A stretch of 64,000 nucleotides of DNA from Novosphingobium malaysiense (GTDB lineage: Bacteria > Pseudomonadota > Alphaproteobacteria > Sphingomonadales > Sphingomonadaceae). The stretch is from contig NZ_JTDI01000001.1 of NCBI RefSeq assembly GCF_000802225.1, positions 806,001-870,000 of the forward strand. Direction: 5' to 3'. The notes under the pieces were generated by a model. The model was not told the origin of the DNA. It did not search any database and was given only the letters and a program-made list of their open reading frames with translations. Positions 56,186 through 64,000 of this stretch are shown here, one piece after another. Made by a program: the position numbers and the translations under genes. Positions within the stretch are counted from its first letter, which is position 1. Each line of letters begins with the position of its first letter.

Positions 56186-56866
56186 ATGTGCTTTTCCGCA
56201 GAAGCGAGTTTCGGCGCCTCAGCCATTCTGATACCCAGCGGCACCGTCAGCCTTTACATTGCGATGAAGACTGACCGCCGCTATGCGCCACTGTGCGCGC
56301 TGCCGCTTCTGTTTGGTATCCAGCAGTTTTTCGACGGCATGGTCTGGGTTTCGGGCGCAAACGGCGATTTCGATGCTACGCGCCACTTTTCGATCGCCTA
56401 CATGTTTTTCGCCTGGCTAGCCTGGCCGGTGTGGATACCTTTCGCGACCTATTTCGTTGAGCCCTGCCGATGGAGACCGTTCTACCTTCTTGGATCAATC
56501 GTTGGTGGGATGCTGGGTGCGAGCCTTTATTTCCCCTATTTCGCCCATGAAGGCTGGCTGACTGTCGAATTCCTGCCAAAAGCAATCGTTTACGATGGCA
56601 TTGAAACATTCGACTTTCTTTGGCCGCGCAGCGTCACTTACGGAATCTATATCGCGTCGATCGTTCTGCCGCCTCTTCTGTCCACACGCCGGGAGGTGCA
56701 GATTTTCGGGCTGCTCGTGTTTCTCGCATTTGCGACGACGTATCTCTTCTTCCGATATGCCTATGTTTCGGTGTTTTGTTTCCTAGGAGGACTAATCTCG
56801 ATCTATCTGGTCGCAATGATCATTAACCTGGCACGAAAGAAGGCCCAGCCGGAGCCGACATGCTGA
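56186..56866 (+). CDS. DUF6629-like integral membrane protein
   Basis: A 226-residue protein with about seven hydrophobic segments. It begins MCFSAEASFGASAILIPSG, a start shared by DUF6629 proteins (MCFSA.ASF), with LPLLFGIQQFFDGMVW following. The function is unknown. It is divergent from the sugar-metabolism operon and stands alone on the plus strand in this region. Confidence 0.85.
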   Translation: MCFSAEASFGASAILIPSGTVSLYIAMKTDRRYAPLCALPLLFGIQQFFDGMVWVSGANGDFDATRHFSIAYMFFAWLAWPVWIPFATYFVEPCRWRPFYLLGSIVGGMLGASLYFPYFAHEGWLTVEFLPKAIVYDGIETFDFLWPRSVTYGIYIASIVLPPLLSTRREVQIFGLLVFLAFATTYLFFRYAYVSVFCFLGGLISIYLVAMIINLARKKAQPEPTC

Positions 56867-56912
56867 AACCTTCTCTAGCCGTAATTCCGTGCTTGCCTGC
56901 CGACCTGTACCT

Positions 56913-57017
56913 CTACCCGAACCACTTCACACCATAGTGGATCGCAACCCCGAGAGCTGCCAGGAGAAGGAGCGAAACTACTATAGTCTTCACCTTCTCG
57001 GACCTTCGTTGGGTCAT
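56913..57017 (-). CDS. 34-residue single-pass membrane protein
   Basis: A short frame with a GGAG ribosome-binding site before the ATG at 57017. It has a basic start (TQRRSEKVK), one hydrophobic helix (TIVVSLLLLAALGVAI) and a short end HYGVKWFG. This is the composition of a real small membrane protein. It lies 108 bases downstream of the APC permease gene on the same strand. Confidence 0.6.
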   Translation of the reverse strand: MTQRRSEKVKTIVVSLLLLAALGVAIHYGVKWFG

Positions 57018-57125
57018 TACTTTTCTCCTCTCCCGTCAGCTTCGGCAAATTGTCCCTTTATTTCCGTGCGATCCCATCTTTCCGACAGCGCCGAGACTGC
57101 CAGGATTGTGTGATCCGGCGCCACA

Positions 57126-58478
57126 TCAGCTGTTATCGGCCTTCGGCTTATCTCTGAGGACAGAAAGATAGAAGCGCTCGAAGATGAACACAGAAGAAAT
57201 ACCGAGCGCGGCATAATAGACGACTGACGGATCGGTTTGATATTTGATGGCGGTGAACGCTGCCAGGACCACCGCATCAAGTCCTAGAGCCGTCAGAAGT
57301 ATCCAGGCCTTGGCCTCGATCTCATGGCGCAGGTTACGCAACACGCCCCAGTGCACCATCATGTCCATTACCAGGTAGAAGAAGGCGCCGAGCGATGCGA
57401 TCCGGCTCAGGTCGAAGAGCACTGTCAGGGCTCCTGAACCTACAACCGTATAGACAAGTAGGTGCCTGCGCAGCGATCCCGACATGCCGAAGTGGCTGTG
57501 CGGGATCATGTTCATCTCGGTCAGCATGGTCAGCATTCGCGAGACGGCGAAGACGCTGGCAATCACACCCGATGAAGTTGCGACGATCGCCAGCGCAATC
57601 GTGAAATAGAAGCCGTACTGACCAAGTGCTGGCTCCGCAGCTGCTGCGAGCGAATAATCACGCGCGGCGATGATCTCTTCAATGCTGAGACTTGACCCGA
57701 CGGCAACAGCGACAAGCAGATAGACGACGACACAGATCGCAATCGAAATCATGATCGTGCGTCCCACATTGCGATGTGGATCGACGATCTCGCCGCCGCT
57801 GTTTGTGATGGTGGTAAAGCCTTTGAAAGCAAGGATCGACAGGGCGGCTGAAGCGACAAAATCGATAGCGCCAACCTGTCCTGCGTCTTCACCCAGAGCG
57901 GCACCGCCAAACCCTGCGGCCACCAGTGCGGCGATTGCGAACAGAGCAATGCCGCCAATCTTGAGGCCAGACATGAGCAAGGAAAAGAAACTGACCGACC
58001 TGTTGCCCGAGACATTGACCAGATAGGCGAAGACAATCAGCCCGACACCGAGCAGGGGCACGAACAGGGGGTCACCTTCCAGATTGAATGGGCGCAGCGC
58101 ATAGGTGGCGAATGTTCGGGCAACGAGGCTCTCGTTGATGACCATCGAGAACGCCATCAACAGCGATGCGGCGGCGGCAATCGATCCGGGGCCGTAGGCT
58201 TTCTGCAAGATCATGGCGATGCCGCCCGAGGACGGCCAGGCATTGGACATCTTGATGTAACTGTAGGCGCTAAAGGCCGTGACGATCGCACCGACAATGA
58301 ATGATAGCGGGAATAGCGATCCGGCGAGTTCGGCAATCTGGCCCGTCAGCGCAAAGATTCCGGCACCGATCATGACCCCGGTGCCCATCGCCACCGCACC
58401 GCTCAGGCTTATAGAACCCTCTCGGTAGCCGGCTCCACCATCGCCATGGTTATGGTTGTGCCCATTCTGCAATTTCAA
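57126..58478 (-). CDS. APC-superfamily amino-acid permease
   Basis: A 450-residue transporter with about 12 hydrophobic segments. ISLSGAVAMGTGVMIGAGIFALTG carries the unwound GxGIGAGIF helix-1 motif of APC permeases, and FKGFTTITNSGGEIVDPHRNVGR is the conserved loop after helix 6. The substrate cannot be inferred. A His-rich start (NGHNHNHGDGG) is unusual for the family and may bind metal. It follows the methyltransferase gene by 12 bases and belongs to the same minus-strand operon. Confidence 0.9.
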   Translation of the reverse strand: MKLQNGHNHNHGDGGAGYREGSISLSGAVAMGTGVMIGAGIFALTGQIAELAGSLFPLSFIVGAIVTAFSAYSYIKMSNAWPSSGGIAMILQKAYGPGSIAAAASLLMAFSMVINESLVARTFATYALRPFNLEGDPLFVPLLGVGLIVFAYLVNVSGNRSVSFFSLLMSGLKIGGIALFAIAALVAAGFGGAALGEDAGQVGAIDFVASAALSILAFKGFTTITNSGGEIVDPHRNVGRTIMISIAICVVVYLLVAVAVGSSLSIEEIIAARDYSLAAAAEPALGQYGFYFTIALAIVATSSGVIASVFAVSRMLTMLTEMNMIPHSHFGMSGSLRRHLLVYTVVGSGALTVLFDLSRIASLGAFFYLVMDMMVHWGVLRNLRHEIEAKAWILLTALGLDAVVLAAFTAIKYQTDPSVVYYAALGISSVFIFERFYLSVLRDKPKADNS

Positions 58479-58490
58479 CTCCCGAGTGTC

Positions 58491-59138
58491 TTAGACGGTG
58501 GCCACTGAGATCCGTGGAAGGAAAGCCGGAACTTTCGAGCGGTACTCTTCAAATTCCACAGGAAACCGTTCACGGGTCTCGGCCTCCTCTGTCCGGGCCA
58601 GGCGCACATACATCCAGACAAGAACCGGAAACATAGCCAGGGTCAGCAGTGTCGGCCACTGGAACAGAAATCCCAGCATGACGAGTATGAACCCAAGATA
58701 TTGCGGATGCCTGACGCGAGCGTAGGGACCGGAAACGGCCATTTGTCCTTCCTTCTGTGCCTTCCACAGCACGTGCCAGGACACAGAGATCAGCCAGAAG
58801 CCGCCACCGATCAATGCAAAACTGAGCAGGTGGAAAGGCCCCCAGTGTGGATTGGTTTTCCAACCGAACATCATTTCGAGAAGATGTCCGGCATCATGCG
58901 TGAACCAGTCGACGCCGGGGTAATGAGACTGGAGCCAGCCGGAGAGAAAATAGATCGTTAGGGGGAAACCATACATCTCCGCAAAAAGCGCAACGATGAA
59001 GGCGCTGAAGGCGCCAAAACTGCGCCAGTCCCGCTTGGTACGAGGCTTGAAAAAGCTGAATGCGAAGAAGATGAATATCGCGGAATTTACAATGGCCAAC
59101 AACCACAAGCCATAGGCGGGTGCGTCGCTATGGTTCAT
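58491..59138 (-). CDS. Isoprenylcysteine carboxyl methyltransferase-like membrane enzyme
   Basis: A 215-residue membrane protein with about five helices. GPYARVRHPQYLGFILVMLGFLF and EEAETRERFPVEFEEYRSKVPAFLP are the AdoMet-binding motifs of ICMT/PEMT-like enzymes (RHPxY and E...F...Y...V). Bacterial members methylate lipids or small hydrophobic substrates; the substrate here is unknown. The ATG at 59138 has GGAGA upstream and overlaps the preceding gene by four bases. Confidence 0.88.
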   Translation of the reverse strand: MNHSDAPAYGLWLLAIVNSAIFIFFAFSFFKPRTKRDWRSFGAFSAFIVALFAEMYGFPLTIYFLSGWLQSHYPGVDWFTHDAGHLLEMMFGWKTNPHWGPFHLLSFALIGGGFWLISVSWHVLWKAQKEGQMAVSGPYARVRHPQYLGFILVMLGFLFQWPTLLTLAMFPVLVWMYVRLARTEEAETRERFPVEFEEYRSKVPAFLPRISVATV

Positions 59139-59881
59139 TTTTTGTCTCCGCAAGTTTGAGGTTCTGTCTGACTGATAGTCAGTTCAACTTTTTCCGGATC
59201 TCTTCGCGCGCTGGCCCAGGTGAGATGCTCATAGACGCTGGCCCAGTAGAGCCCGAAAGCGCCGCCGAAGAGGAACTCCTCGAGTGGTATGCCGGCGATG
59301 AGCCAGCCAGAGAGATCCCGGAGATTCCACACCTGCTCTATGTAGCCTGGCGCACCGATCCTCAGGGTGATCATGAAAATGGCATAGAGGCCCAGGAACA
59401 GTGCGCCGCCAGCAAGAGTCTTGGACAGAAGATCGGGCCGGCAAAGCGCCGCAGCGACTGCGCCGGCGGCCATCGCTATCACTGCAGGATAAATCGGGTT
59501 CCACCCTGTCGCCATCAGCGGAAGAAACACGAACGCCGGCGTAGCGACCGCCAGCCAGTGAAACCGGTGATGGCCGGACATTTTGCCCGGATACGACACC
59601 CTGCCAGTGACAAGGTTATACAAGACGGAGCCGATCCCTCCGATGCTGAATGAAAAGATCAGGCTCTCGATGTCGAATCCGGTCGTCCGGGCGAGATCGA
59701 AGAGGCTGGGTGGACTCCAGTACACCGGAACGAACAGCGGCTCTGTCAAACCGAAGGGCGTCGTTCCGATGGCTGCACGCAGCATTTCGGTTCGCAGACG
59801 TGGGTAGAAGAGATAGATCACAACAAACACGGACAGAAACGCGAGGGACCAGATCAGCCAGACATGTTGGAAGTTGCTCAT
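59135..59881 (-). CDS. Lycopene-cyclase-domain membrane protein
   Basis: A 248-residue protein with about seven membrane helices. GIPLEEFLFGGAFGLYWAS matches the PxEE motif of heterodimeric-type lycopene cyclases (CrtYc/CrtYd), and DIESLIFSFSIGGIGSVLY looks like the equivalent helix of a first repeat. The first repeat has DIES in place of PxEE. No carotenoid genes lie nearby, so carotenoid cyclisation is doubtful and another hydrophobic substrate is likely. It overlaps the Cfa-like gene by four bases. Confidence 0.78.
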   Translation of the reverse strand: MSNFQHVWLIWSLAFLSVFVVIYLFYPRLRTEMLRAAIGTTPFGLTEPLFVPVYWSPPSLFDLARTTGFDIESLIFSFSIGGIGSVLYNLVTGRVSYPGKMSGHHRFHWLAVATPAFVFLPLMATGWNPIYPAVIAMAAGAVAAALCRPDLLSKTLAGGALFLGLYAIFMITLRIGAPGYIEQVWNLRDLSGWLIAGIPLEEFLFGGAFGLYWASVYEHLTWASARRDPEKVELTISQTEPQTCGDKK

Positions 59882-61179
59882 GATGGCTGTCCTGCGGCAG
59901 CCTTGCGCGGCGTTTCCGGGGCATCCTCGTACTCAGCGATGTAATCCCGCGTCAGGGGCACTGCGTCCTTGCGGTGGGATAGCTGGAGCTGGAAGACCAT
60001 GAGCGGACCGTTGCGAAAGAGCATTTCGCAGGCAGCCAGGTAGAATTCCCACATCCGGCAGAAGCGCTCGTCGTAAAGCGCAACTGCTTCTTCGCGTCTG
60101 GCCTGAAAACGGTCATGCCACTGCCGCAGCGTGTCGGCGTAATGGACGCGCAGGATTTCGATATCGGTCACCCAGAGACCGGATTTTTCCACCGCCGCCA
60201 GAACCTCGGACAGGGCCGGTATATATCCTCCCGGGAAAATGTACTTGCTGATCCAGGGATCGGATCCGCCAGGCGGTTCCATGCGCCCGATCGAATGGAT
60301 CAGTGCAATCCCATCGGCCCTCAAAGACCGGGCGACGGTATCAAAAAATGCTGGATAGTCAGCATTGCCCACATGCTCAAACATCCCGACAGAAACGATG
60401 CGGTCATAAGTTTCCCGGATGTCCCTGAAGTCGAGCAAGTCGAACCGGACCTGGCCAGACAGACCTGACGATTTCGCGCGCGATCGAGCATGTTCGAGCT
60501 GCTCGACTGACAATGTGATACCAGTGACCTGGGCACCTTCATCTTTCGCAAGATTGAGGGCGAGACCGCCCCAGCCCGACCCGATATCGAGTACGGTGCT
60601 GCCGGGCTCAAGCATCAGCTTGGCGGCGACGTGTCGCTTCTTGGCCATTTGCGCTTCTTCGAGCGTTTCATTGCCAGTTCGAAAGTAGCCGCAGGAATAC
60701 TGGCGGTCTGCGTCGAGGAACAGGTCATAAAGCGCGCCGGACAAATCGTAGTGATGCTCCGCGTTTGCCTGTGCTTGCTGACGATGATTGCGGCGGATCC
60801 GCCTGCGGCCGAGTGCGGCATTCAACTTCTGGATCGGACGACTCTCGATTGTGGGGAGATCCTCGGTCAGGAGATCGAGAAGATCGCGTAGAGAGCCATG
60901 CTCCAATACGAGGTTTCCGTCCATGTAGGCCTCCCCCAGGGCAAGCGAGGGATTGAAGAGCAGGCGTAGCGGAAGCCTGCGGCCGTGAAGCCGGACAGTA
61001 ATCTCGGGGCCGGGCAGCTGCCCTCTGAACAGGCGTCTTCGGCCAGCAGCATCGATGACGGTCAGTTGTCCCTTTCGGATCACCGAGCGTATAACTCGCT
61101 CGATGCGAGCCATCGGGCGCAAATCAAGGACAGAACTGTTTTGCGATGGCTCGTCCAATATTGCGCCGAAGTGCGTCAT
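59878..61179 (-). CDS. Cyclopropane-fatty-acid synthase-like methyltransferase
   Basis: A 433-residue soluble enzyme. The N-terminal domain (LFNPSLALGEAYMDGNLVLEHGSL) is the Cfa lipid-binding part. HYDLSGALYDLFLDADRQYSCGYF, then VLDIGSGWGGLALNLA (AdoMet motif I), VTGITLSVEQLEHA and SVGMFEHVG are all Cfa hallmarks. Such enzymes methylate or cyclopropanate unsaturated acyl chains of membrane lipids. The ATG at 61179 overlaps the DUF2933 gene by four bases. Confidence 0.92.
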   Translation of the reverse strand: MTHFGAILDEPSQNSSVLDLRPMARIERVIRSVIRKGQLTVIDAAGRRRLFRGQLPGPEITVRLHGRRLPLRLLFNPSLALGEAYMDGNLVLEHGSLRDLLDLLTEDLPTIESRPIQKLNAALGRRRIRRNHRQQAQANAEHHYDLSGALYDLFLDADRQYSCGYFRTGNETLEEAQMAKKRHVAAKLMLEPGSTVLDIGSGWGGLALNLAKDEGAQVTGITLSVEQLEHARSRAKSSGLSGQVRFDLLDFRDIRETYDRIVSVGMFEHVGNADYPAFFDTVARSLRADGIALIHSIGRMEPPGGSDPWISKYIFPGGYIPALSEVLAAVEKSGLWVTDIEILRVHYADTLRQWHDRFQARREEAVALYDERFCRMWEFYLAACEMLFRNGPLMVFQLQLSHRKDAVPLTRDYIAEYEDAPETPRKAAAGQPS

Positions 61180-61415
61180 TTCCCGTGCCCGCCATGGCCA
61201 TGATGCATGAACAGATGCATGGCCGGGCAGAGCAGGAGCAGCACAATCAGGAAACCATTGCCGGTGAAGATGTGTGCACGATGCTCGTAGGCCAGCAGGA
61301 ACCCGATCACGCCCAGGAAGACGAGGAACACCGTTCCCGCGCGTGATTTCCAAAAGCTTGTGCCTGAATGTCCTGGCGGTGTTTCACGATATCCGTGTTC
61401 ATCATGTTGGTGCAT
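61176..61415 (-). CDS. DUF2933 small membrane protein
   Basis: A 79-residue protein: His-rich start (HQHDEHGYRETPPGH), two hydrophobic segments, and a His-rich end (HLFMHHGHGGHG). This is the DUF2933 pattern, often found next to copper ATPases and lipid methyltransferases. The His clusters on both ends suggest metal binding. The ATG at 61415 has AAAGGTG upstream; an ATG at 61424 is in frame. It lies 39 bases after copA. Confidence 0.85.
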   Translation of the reverse strand: MHQHDEHGYRETPPGHSGTSFWKSRAGTVFLVFLGVIGFLLAYEHRAHIFTGNGFLIVLLLLCPAMHLFMHHGHGGHGK

Positions 61416-61454
61416 TGCATTCACCTTTCAGTTGAGTGTGCGTCTTTCCTGCCT

Positions 61455-63824
61455 TCAGATCTTTGCACCCCTCAGACGCAGCGAGTTGGTAACGACCGAG
61501 ATTGACGACGCGCTCATGGCAAAAGCGGCGAACATCGGGCTGATCAGGATGCCGAAAAACGGGAACAGCAGGCCTGCCGCGACCGGCACACCGGCAGCAT
61601 TGTAGATGAGTGCGAAGAACAGGTTCTGGCGAATGTTTCGCATGGTCGCTCGCGCGAGGCGGCGCGCCCGGACAATCCCGTCGAGATTGCCCTTCACCAG
61701 TGTGATGCCTGCGCTTTCGATGGCGACGTCCGCGCCTGTGCCCATGGCTATACCAACGTCGGCCTGCGCGAGCGCAGGAGCATCATTGACGCCGTCGCCG
61801 GCCATCGCGACCTTGCGCCCTTCGGCTTGAAGCTCCTGGATGATGCGCGCCTTGTCTTCGGGAAGCACGTCGGCGCGGATTTCGTCGATGCCGAGCCGCG
61901 CGGCCACTGCCCTGGCGGTGCGCTCATTGTCGCCCGTCGCCATGATGATACGAAAGCCCAGTTCATGGAGCGCCTTCAAGGCGTCGGGCGTGGTTTCCTT
62001 GACCGGATCGGCAACGCTGACAAGCCCGGCAACAGCGCCGTCCAGCATCACGAACATCACCGTTTCGCCCTGATCGCGGTGGCTATTGGCCTTCTCCGTC
62101 AGTTCGGCCGCTTCGAGACCGAGGTCGGTTACGAGCTTGAGATTGCCGAGAGCAACGCTCTTGCCATCGACGACGCCTTTCACGCCCTTGCCGGTGACCG
62201 CCTCGAAGTCGCTGGCTTCACCGAGTGCCACGCCGCGCTCTTCGGCGCCCGCGACGATCGCTTCGGCCAGCGGATGTTCGGAGCCCCGTTCCAATGTTGC
62301 GGCTAGGCGCAGAACTTCGGCTTCGTCGTGACCCGGCTCGGGCAGGACGGACACCAGCCGCGGCTTGCCTTCGGTCAGCGTGCCGGTCTTGTCGACCATC
62401 AGCGTGTCGATCTTCTCGAAGCGTTCGAGTGCTTCCGCGTTCTTGATCAGAACGCCTGCCTGCGCGCCGCGCCCGGTCGCCGTCATGATCGACATCGGCG
62501 TGGCGAGGCCAAGCGCACAGGGGCAGGCAATGATGAGGACAGCGACGGCCGCGATCAGCGCATAGGACAGCGCCGGAGCCGGACCCCAAAAGGCCCAGCC
62601 AATGAAGGCGAGGATAGCAATGCCGATGACAACCGGCACGAACCATCCCGAAACCTTGTCGGCATATTTCTGGATCGGCGCGCGCGAGCGCTGCGCATTG
62701 GCAACCATCTCGACGATCTGGGAAAGCATCGTATCGGCACCCACACGGGTTGCTTCGATGACCAGACTGCCGGTTCCGTTGATGGTGGCGCCGGTCACGG
62801 GGTCGCCCGCGACCTTCTCCACCGGAACGGGTTCGCCGGTGATCATGCTCTCGTCGACCGAGGAACGACCGTCTGTCACGACGCCATCGACCGGCACCTT
62901 GTCGCCGGGTCGCACCCGCACCCGGTCCCCGACCAGCACGTCTTCGAGCGGGATTTCCTCTTCGCTGCCATCCTCGCGGATCACTCGCGCGGTCTTGGCC
63001 GCAAGATCGAGCAGCGCGCGGATAGCCTTGCCCGTGCCTTCACGAGCACGCAGCTCCATCACCTGGCCCAGCAGCACAAGCGTGACGATGACCGCCGCCG
63101 CCTCGAAATAGACCCCGACATGGCCCTCGGCATCGCGGAAGCCATCGGGGAATATGCCCGGCGCGAGGACAGCCACGACACTGAAGGCCCAGGCCGCCAT
63201 CACCCCCATGCCGATCAGAGAGAACATGTTGAGGTTCATCGTGCGGAAGGAATTCCAGCCGCGCACAAGGAATGGCCAGCCACACCACAGGACGACGGGT
63301 GTGCCGAGTACCAGTTCGATCCAGAGCGTGTTGCGCTCCCCGAAGATATCCCTGACGCCGCCAAGGCCAAGGTACGGCCCCATGGTGAAGACCAGCAACG
63401 GGAGGGTGAGGACGGCGCCTATCCAGAAGCGTCGGGTGAAGTCGACCAGTTCGGGGTTGGGTCCCTCTTCGGCCATAGTAGCAGACTCGAGTTCCAGCCC
63501 CATGCCGCAGATCGGGCAGGAACCGGGCTTGGTCTGCCGCACCTGCGGATGCATCGGGCAGGTGTAGATCGTCCCCGAATAACCAGCCGGAACCTTGTCG
63601 TAGCGCTTGTCGTCGGCTCCATCCCCGGCATCTGCGGAATGGGCATGGTGGCCATGACAGCATGCGTGGCCGTCCTTCGCCTGCTCGCTGCCTTCAGGCA
63701 CGAGATGCATCCCGCACTTGGGGCAGTCTCCCGGCCCATCCTGCCGCACTTCGGGGTGCATCGGGCAAGTGTAGATCGTGTGATCGCTTGCCTCATGGTG
63801 CTGGTGATGGGTGTGGTCGTTCAT
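61455..63824 (-). CDS. copA: P1B-type copper-exporting ATPase with two HMBD domains
   Basis: A 789-residue P-type ATPase. The N-terminus has His clusters and two HMBD metal-binding segments (YTCPMHPEV...CPKCGM and YTCPMHPQV...CPICGM) instead of CxxC-type HMA domains. TGEP, ACPCALG (about 432-438), DKTGT (near 476) and GDGVND are present. YNAAG in helix 7 and [13 protein letters not shown] in helix 8 identify Cu(I) transport. It pumps Cu(I) from the cytoplasm to the periplasm. The ATG at 63824 is preceded by AAGGTG, and the upstream gene ends six bases before it. Confidence 0.95.
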   Translation of the reverse strand: MNDHTHHQHHEASDHTIYTCPMHPEVRQDGPGDCPKCGMHLVPEGSEQAKDGHACCHGHHAHSADAGDGADDKRYDKVPAGYSGTIYTCPMHPQVRQTKPGSCPICGMGLELESATMAEEGPNPELVDFTRRFWIGAVLTLPLLVFTMGPYLGLGGVRDIFGERNTLWIELVLGTPVVLWCGWPFLVRGWNSFRTMNLNMFSLIGMGVMAAWAFSVVAVLAPGIFPDGFRDAEGHVGVYFEAAAVIVTLVLLGQVMELRAREGTGKAIRALLDLAAKTARVIREDGSEEEIPLEDVLVGDRVRVRPGDKVPVDGVVTDGRSSVDESMITGEPVPVEKVAGDPVTGATINGTGSLVIEATRVGADTMLSQIVEMVANAQRSRAPIQKYADKVSGWFVPVVIGIAILAFIGWAFWGPAPALSYALIAAVAVLIIACPCALGLATPMSIMTATGRGAQAGVLIKNAEALERFEKIDTLMVDKTGTLTEGKPRLVSVLPEPGHDEAEVLRLAATLERGSEHPLAEAIVAGAEERGVALGEASDFEAVTGKGVKGVVDGKSVALGNLKLVTDLGLEAAELTEKANSHRDQGETVMFVMLDGAVAGLVSVADPVKETTPDALKALHELGFRIIMATGDNERTARAVAARLGIDEIRADVLPEDKARIIQELQAEGRKVAMAGDGVNDAPALAQADVGIAMGTGADVAIESAGITLVKGNLDGIVRARRLARATMRNIRQNLFFALIYNAAGVPVAAGLLFPFFGILISPMFAAFAMSASSISVVTNSLRLRGAKI

Positions 63825-63829
63825 GCAAG

Positions 63830-64000
63830 TCACCTTGTCGTTTGTTCAGCGGACCGCCTGATCGGTGGATCGGCGGCTTGCAGGTCGCGGGCGGCGTCAG
63901 CCAATACCTGCGCAAGTGATACCGCATTGCTGGCATGCGGAATGGAGTTCGTCGTCACGACCCGTGCTGCGCCCGCCGCAAGAATATCGTCATGGGCATT
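63830..64000 (-). CDS. C-terminal end of a ribose-phosphate pyrophosphokinase-like protein, partial
   Basis: The frame is open to the window edge; 56 residues are visible before the stop at 63830-63832. [28 protein letters not shown] matches the end of PRPP-synthase-like proteins (...[15 protein letters not shown]). PRPP synthase makes phosphoribosyl pyrophosphate from ribose 5-phosphate and ATP. The stop lies six bases before the copA start, so the two genes are co-transcribed. Only the C-terminus supports the call. Confidence 0.72.
   Translation of the reverse strand, partial: NAHDDILAAGAARVVTTNSIPHASNAVSLAQVLADAARDLQAADPPIRRSAEQTTR

Noticed and set aside
56047..56274. A 75-codon plus-strand frame before the DUF6629 gene
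   Set aside because: Cys/Arg-rich and overlapping the start of a clear membrane-protein gene; no ribosome-binding site.

Overview
The window reads as part of a high-GC alphaproteobacterial mobile element, a conjugative plasmid or ICE, most likely from a sphingomonad (Sphingomonadaceae/Erythrobacteraceae). This rests on the layout of the F-type transfer genes, the TrwC-sized MobF relaxase, several small proteins of a kind I associate with sphingomonad plasmids, and the MerR/CDF/RND metal cargo. Taxonomy and element type are inference: no replication gene, integrase or tRNA attachment site is visible. No rRNA, tRNA, CRISPR array or insertion sequence was recognised.

Layout. (1) 1-2.2 kb: the end of a DUF2493-like gene, a small unknown gene, a plasmid-type ssb, and two small genes facing away from a hairpin-rich spacer. 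(2) 2.2-8.5 kb: a gene-free stretch that could hold oriT, a small putative relaxosome protein, coupling protein TraD and relaxase/helicase TraI, all on the plus strand. (3) 8.5-14.9 kb: cargo between traI and traG, comprising an HNH nuclease, an S24-type repressor with a divergent small DNA-binding gene, an N6-adenine methyltransferase overlapping a restriction endonuclease, and a hipBA toxin-antitoxin pair. (4) 14.9-32.6 kb: one long minus-strand transfer operon, traA-L-E-K-B-dsbC-V-C-orf-trbI-S26 peptidase-W-U-trbC-N-F-H-G in transcription order, with mostly overlapping stop/start codons. (5) 32.6-33.7 kb: the divergent control region with two regulators (an HTH protein and an AlpA-like protein).

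(6) 33.7-42.6 kb: divalent-metal resistance on the minus strand. It contains a broken acr3 end joined to a broken CDF gene, an intact CDF gene, a STAS/SEC14-like protein, a CzcCBA pump, a CzcI-like protein, and a CDF/DUF3703 pair divergent from a CadR/PbrR-like MerR regulator across a perfect MerR operator. (7) 43.2-50.0 kb: a plus-strand Cu/Ag efflux system (exported Met/Cys-containing protein, CusC-, CusB- and CusA-like, CusF-like lipoprotein). (8) 50.1-52.5 kb: a minus-strand group of DUF302, lipoprotein, DUF305 and potassium-channel-like genes. (9) 52.6-64 kb: envelope and stress genes: a PLD-type cardiolipin synthase, a GalT-family transferase, a GT4 glycosyltransferase, a DUF6629 protein, an APC permease, an ICMT-like methyltransferase, a lycopene-cyclase-domain protein, a Cfa-like methyltransferase, a DUF2933 protein, a CopA copper ATPase with two metal-binding N-terminal domains, and the end of a PRPP-synthase-like gene.

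Regions 1-5 form a self-transmissible module with its own defence and stability genes. Regions 6-9 are its payload: export of divalent metals and of copper/silver, plus a set of membrane-lipid and glycan enzymes. The least explained parts are the hairpin-rich spacer at 1.74-1.88 kb, the candidate oriT stretch, the lipid-modifying block at 58.5-61.4 kb next to copA, and several conserved-looking small membrane proteins.
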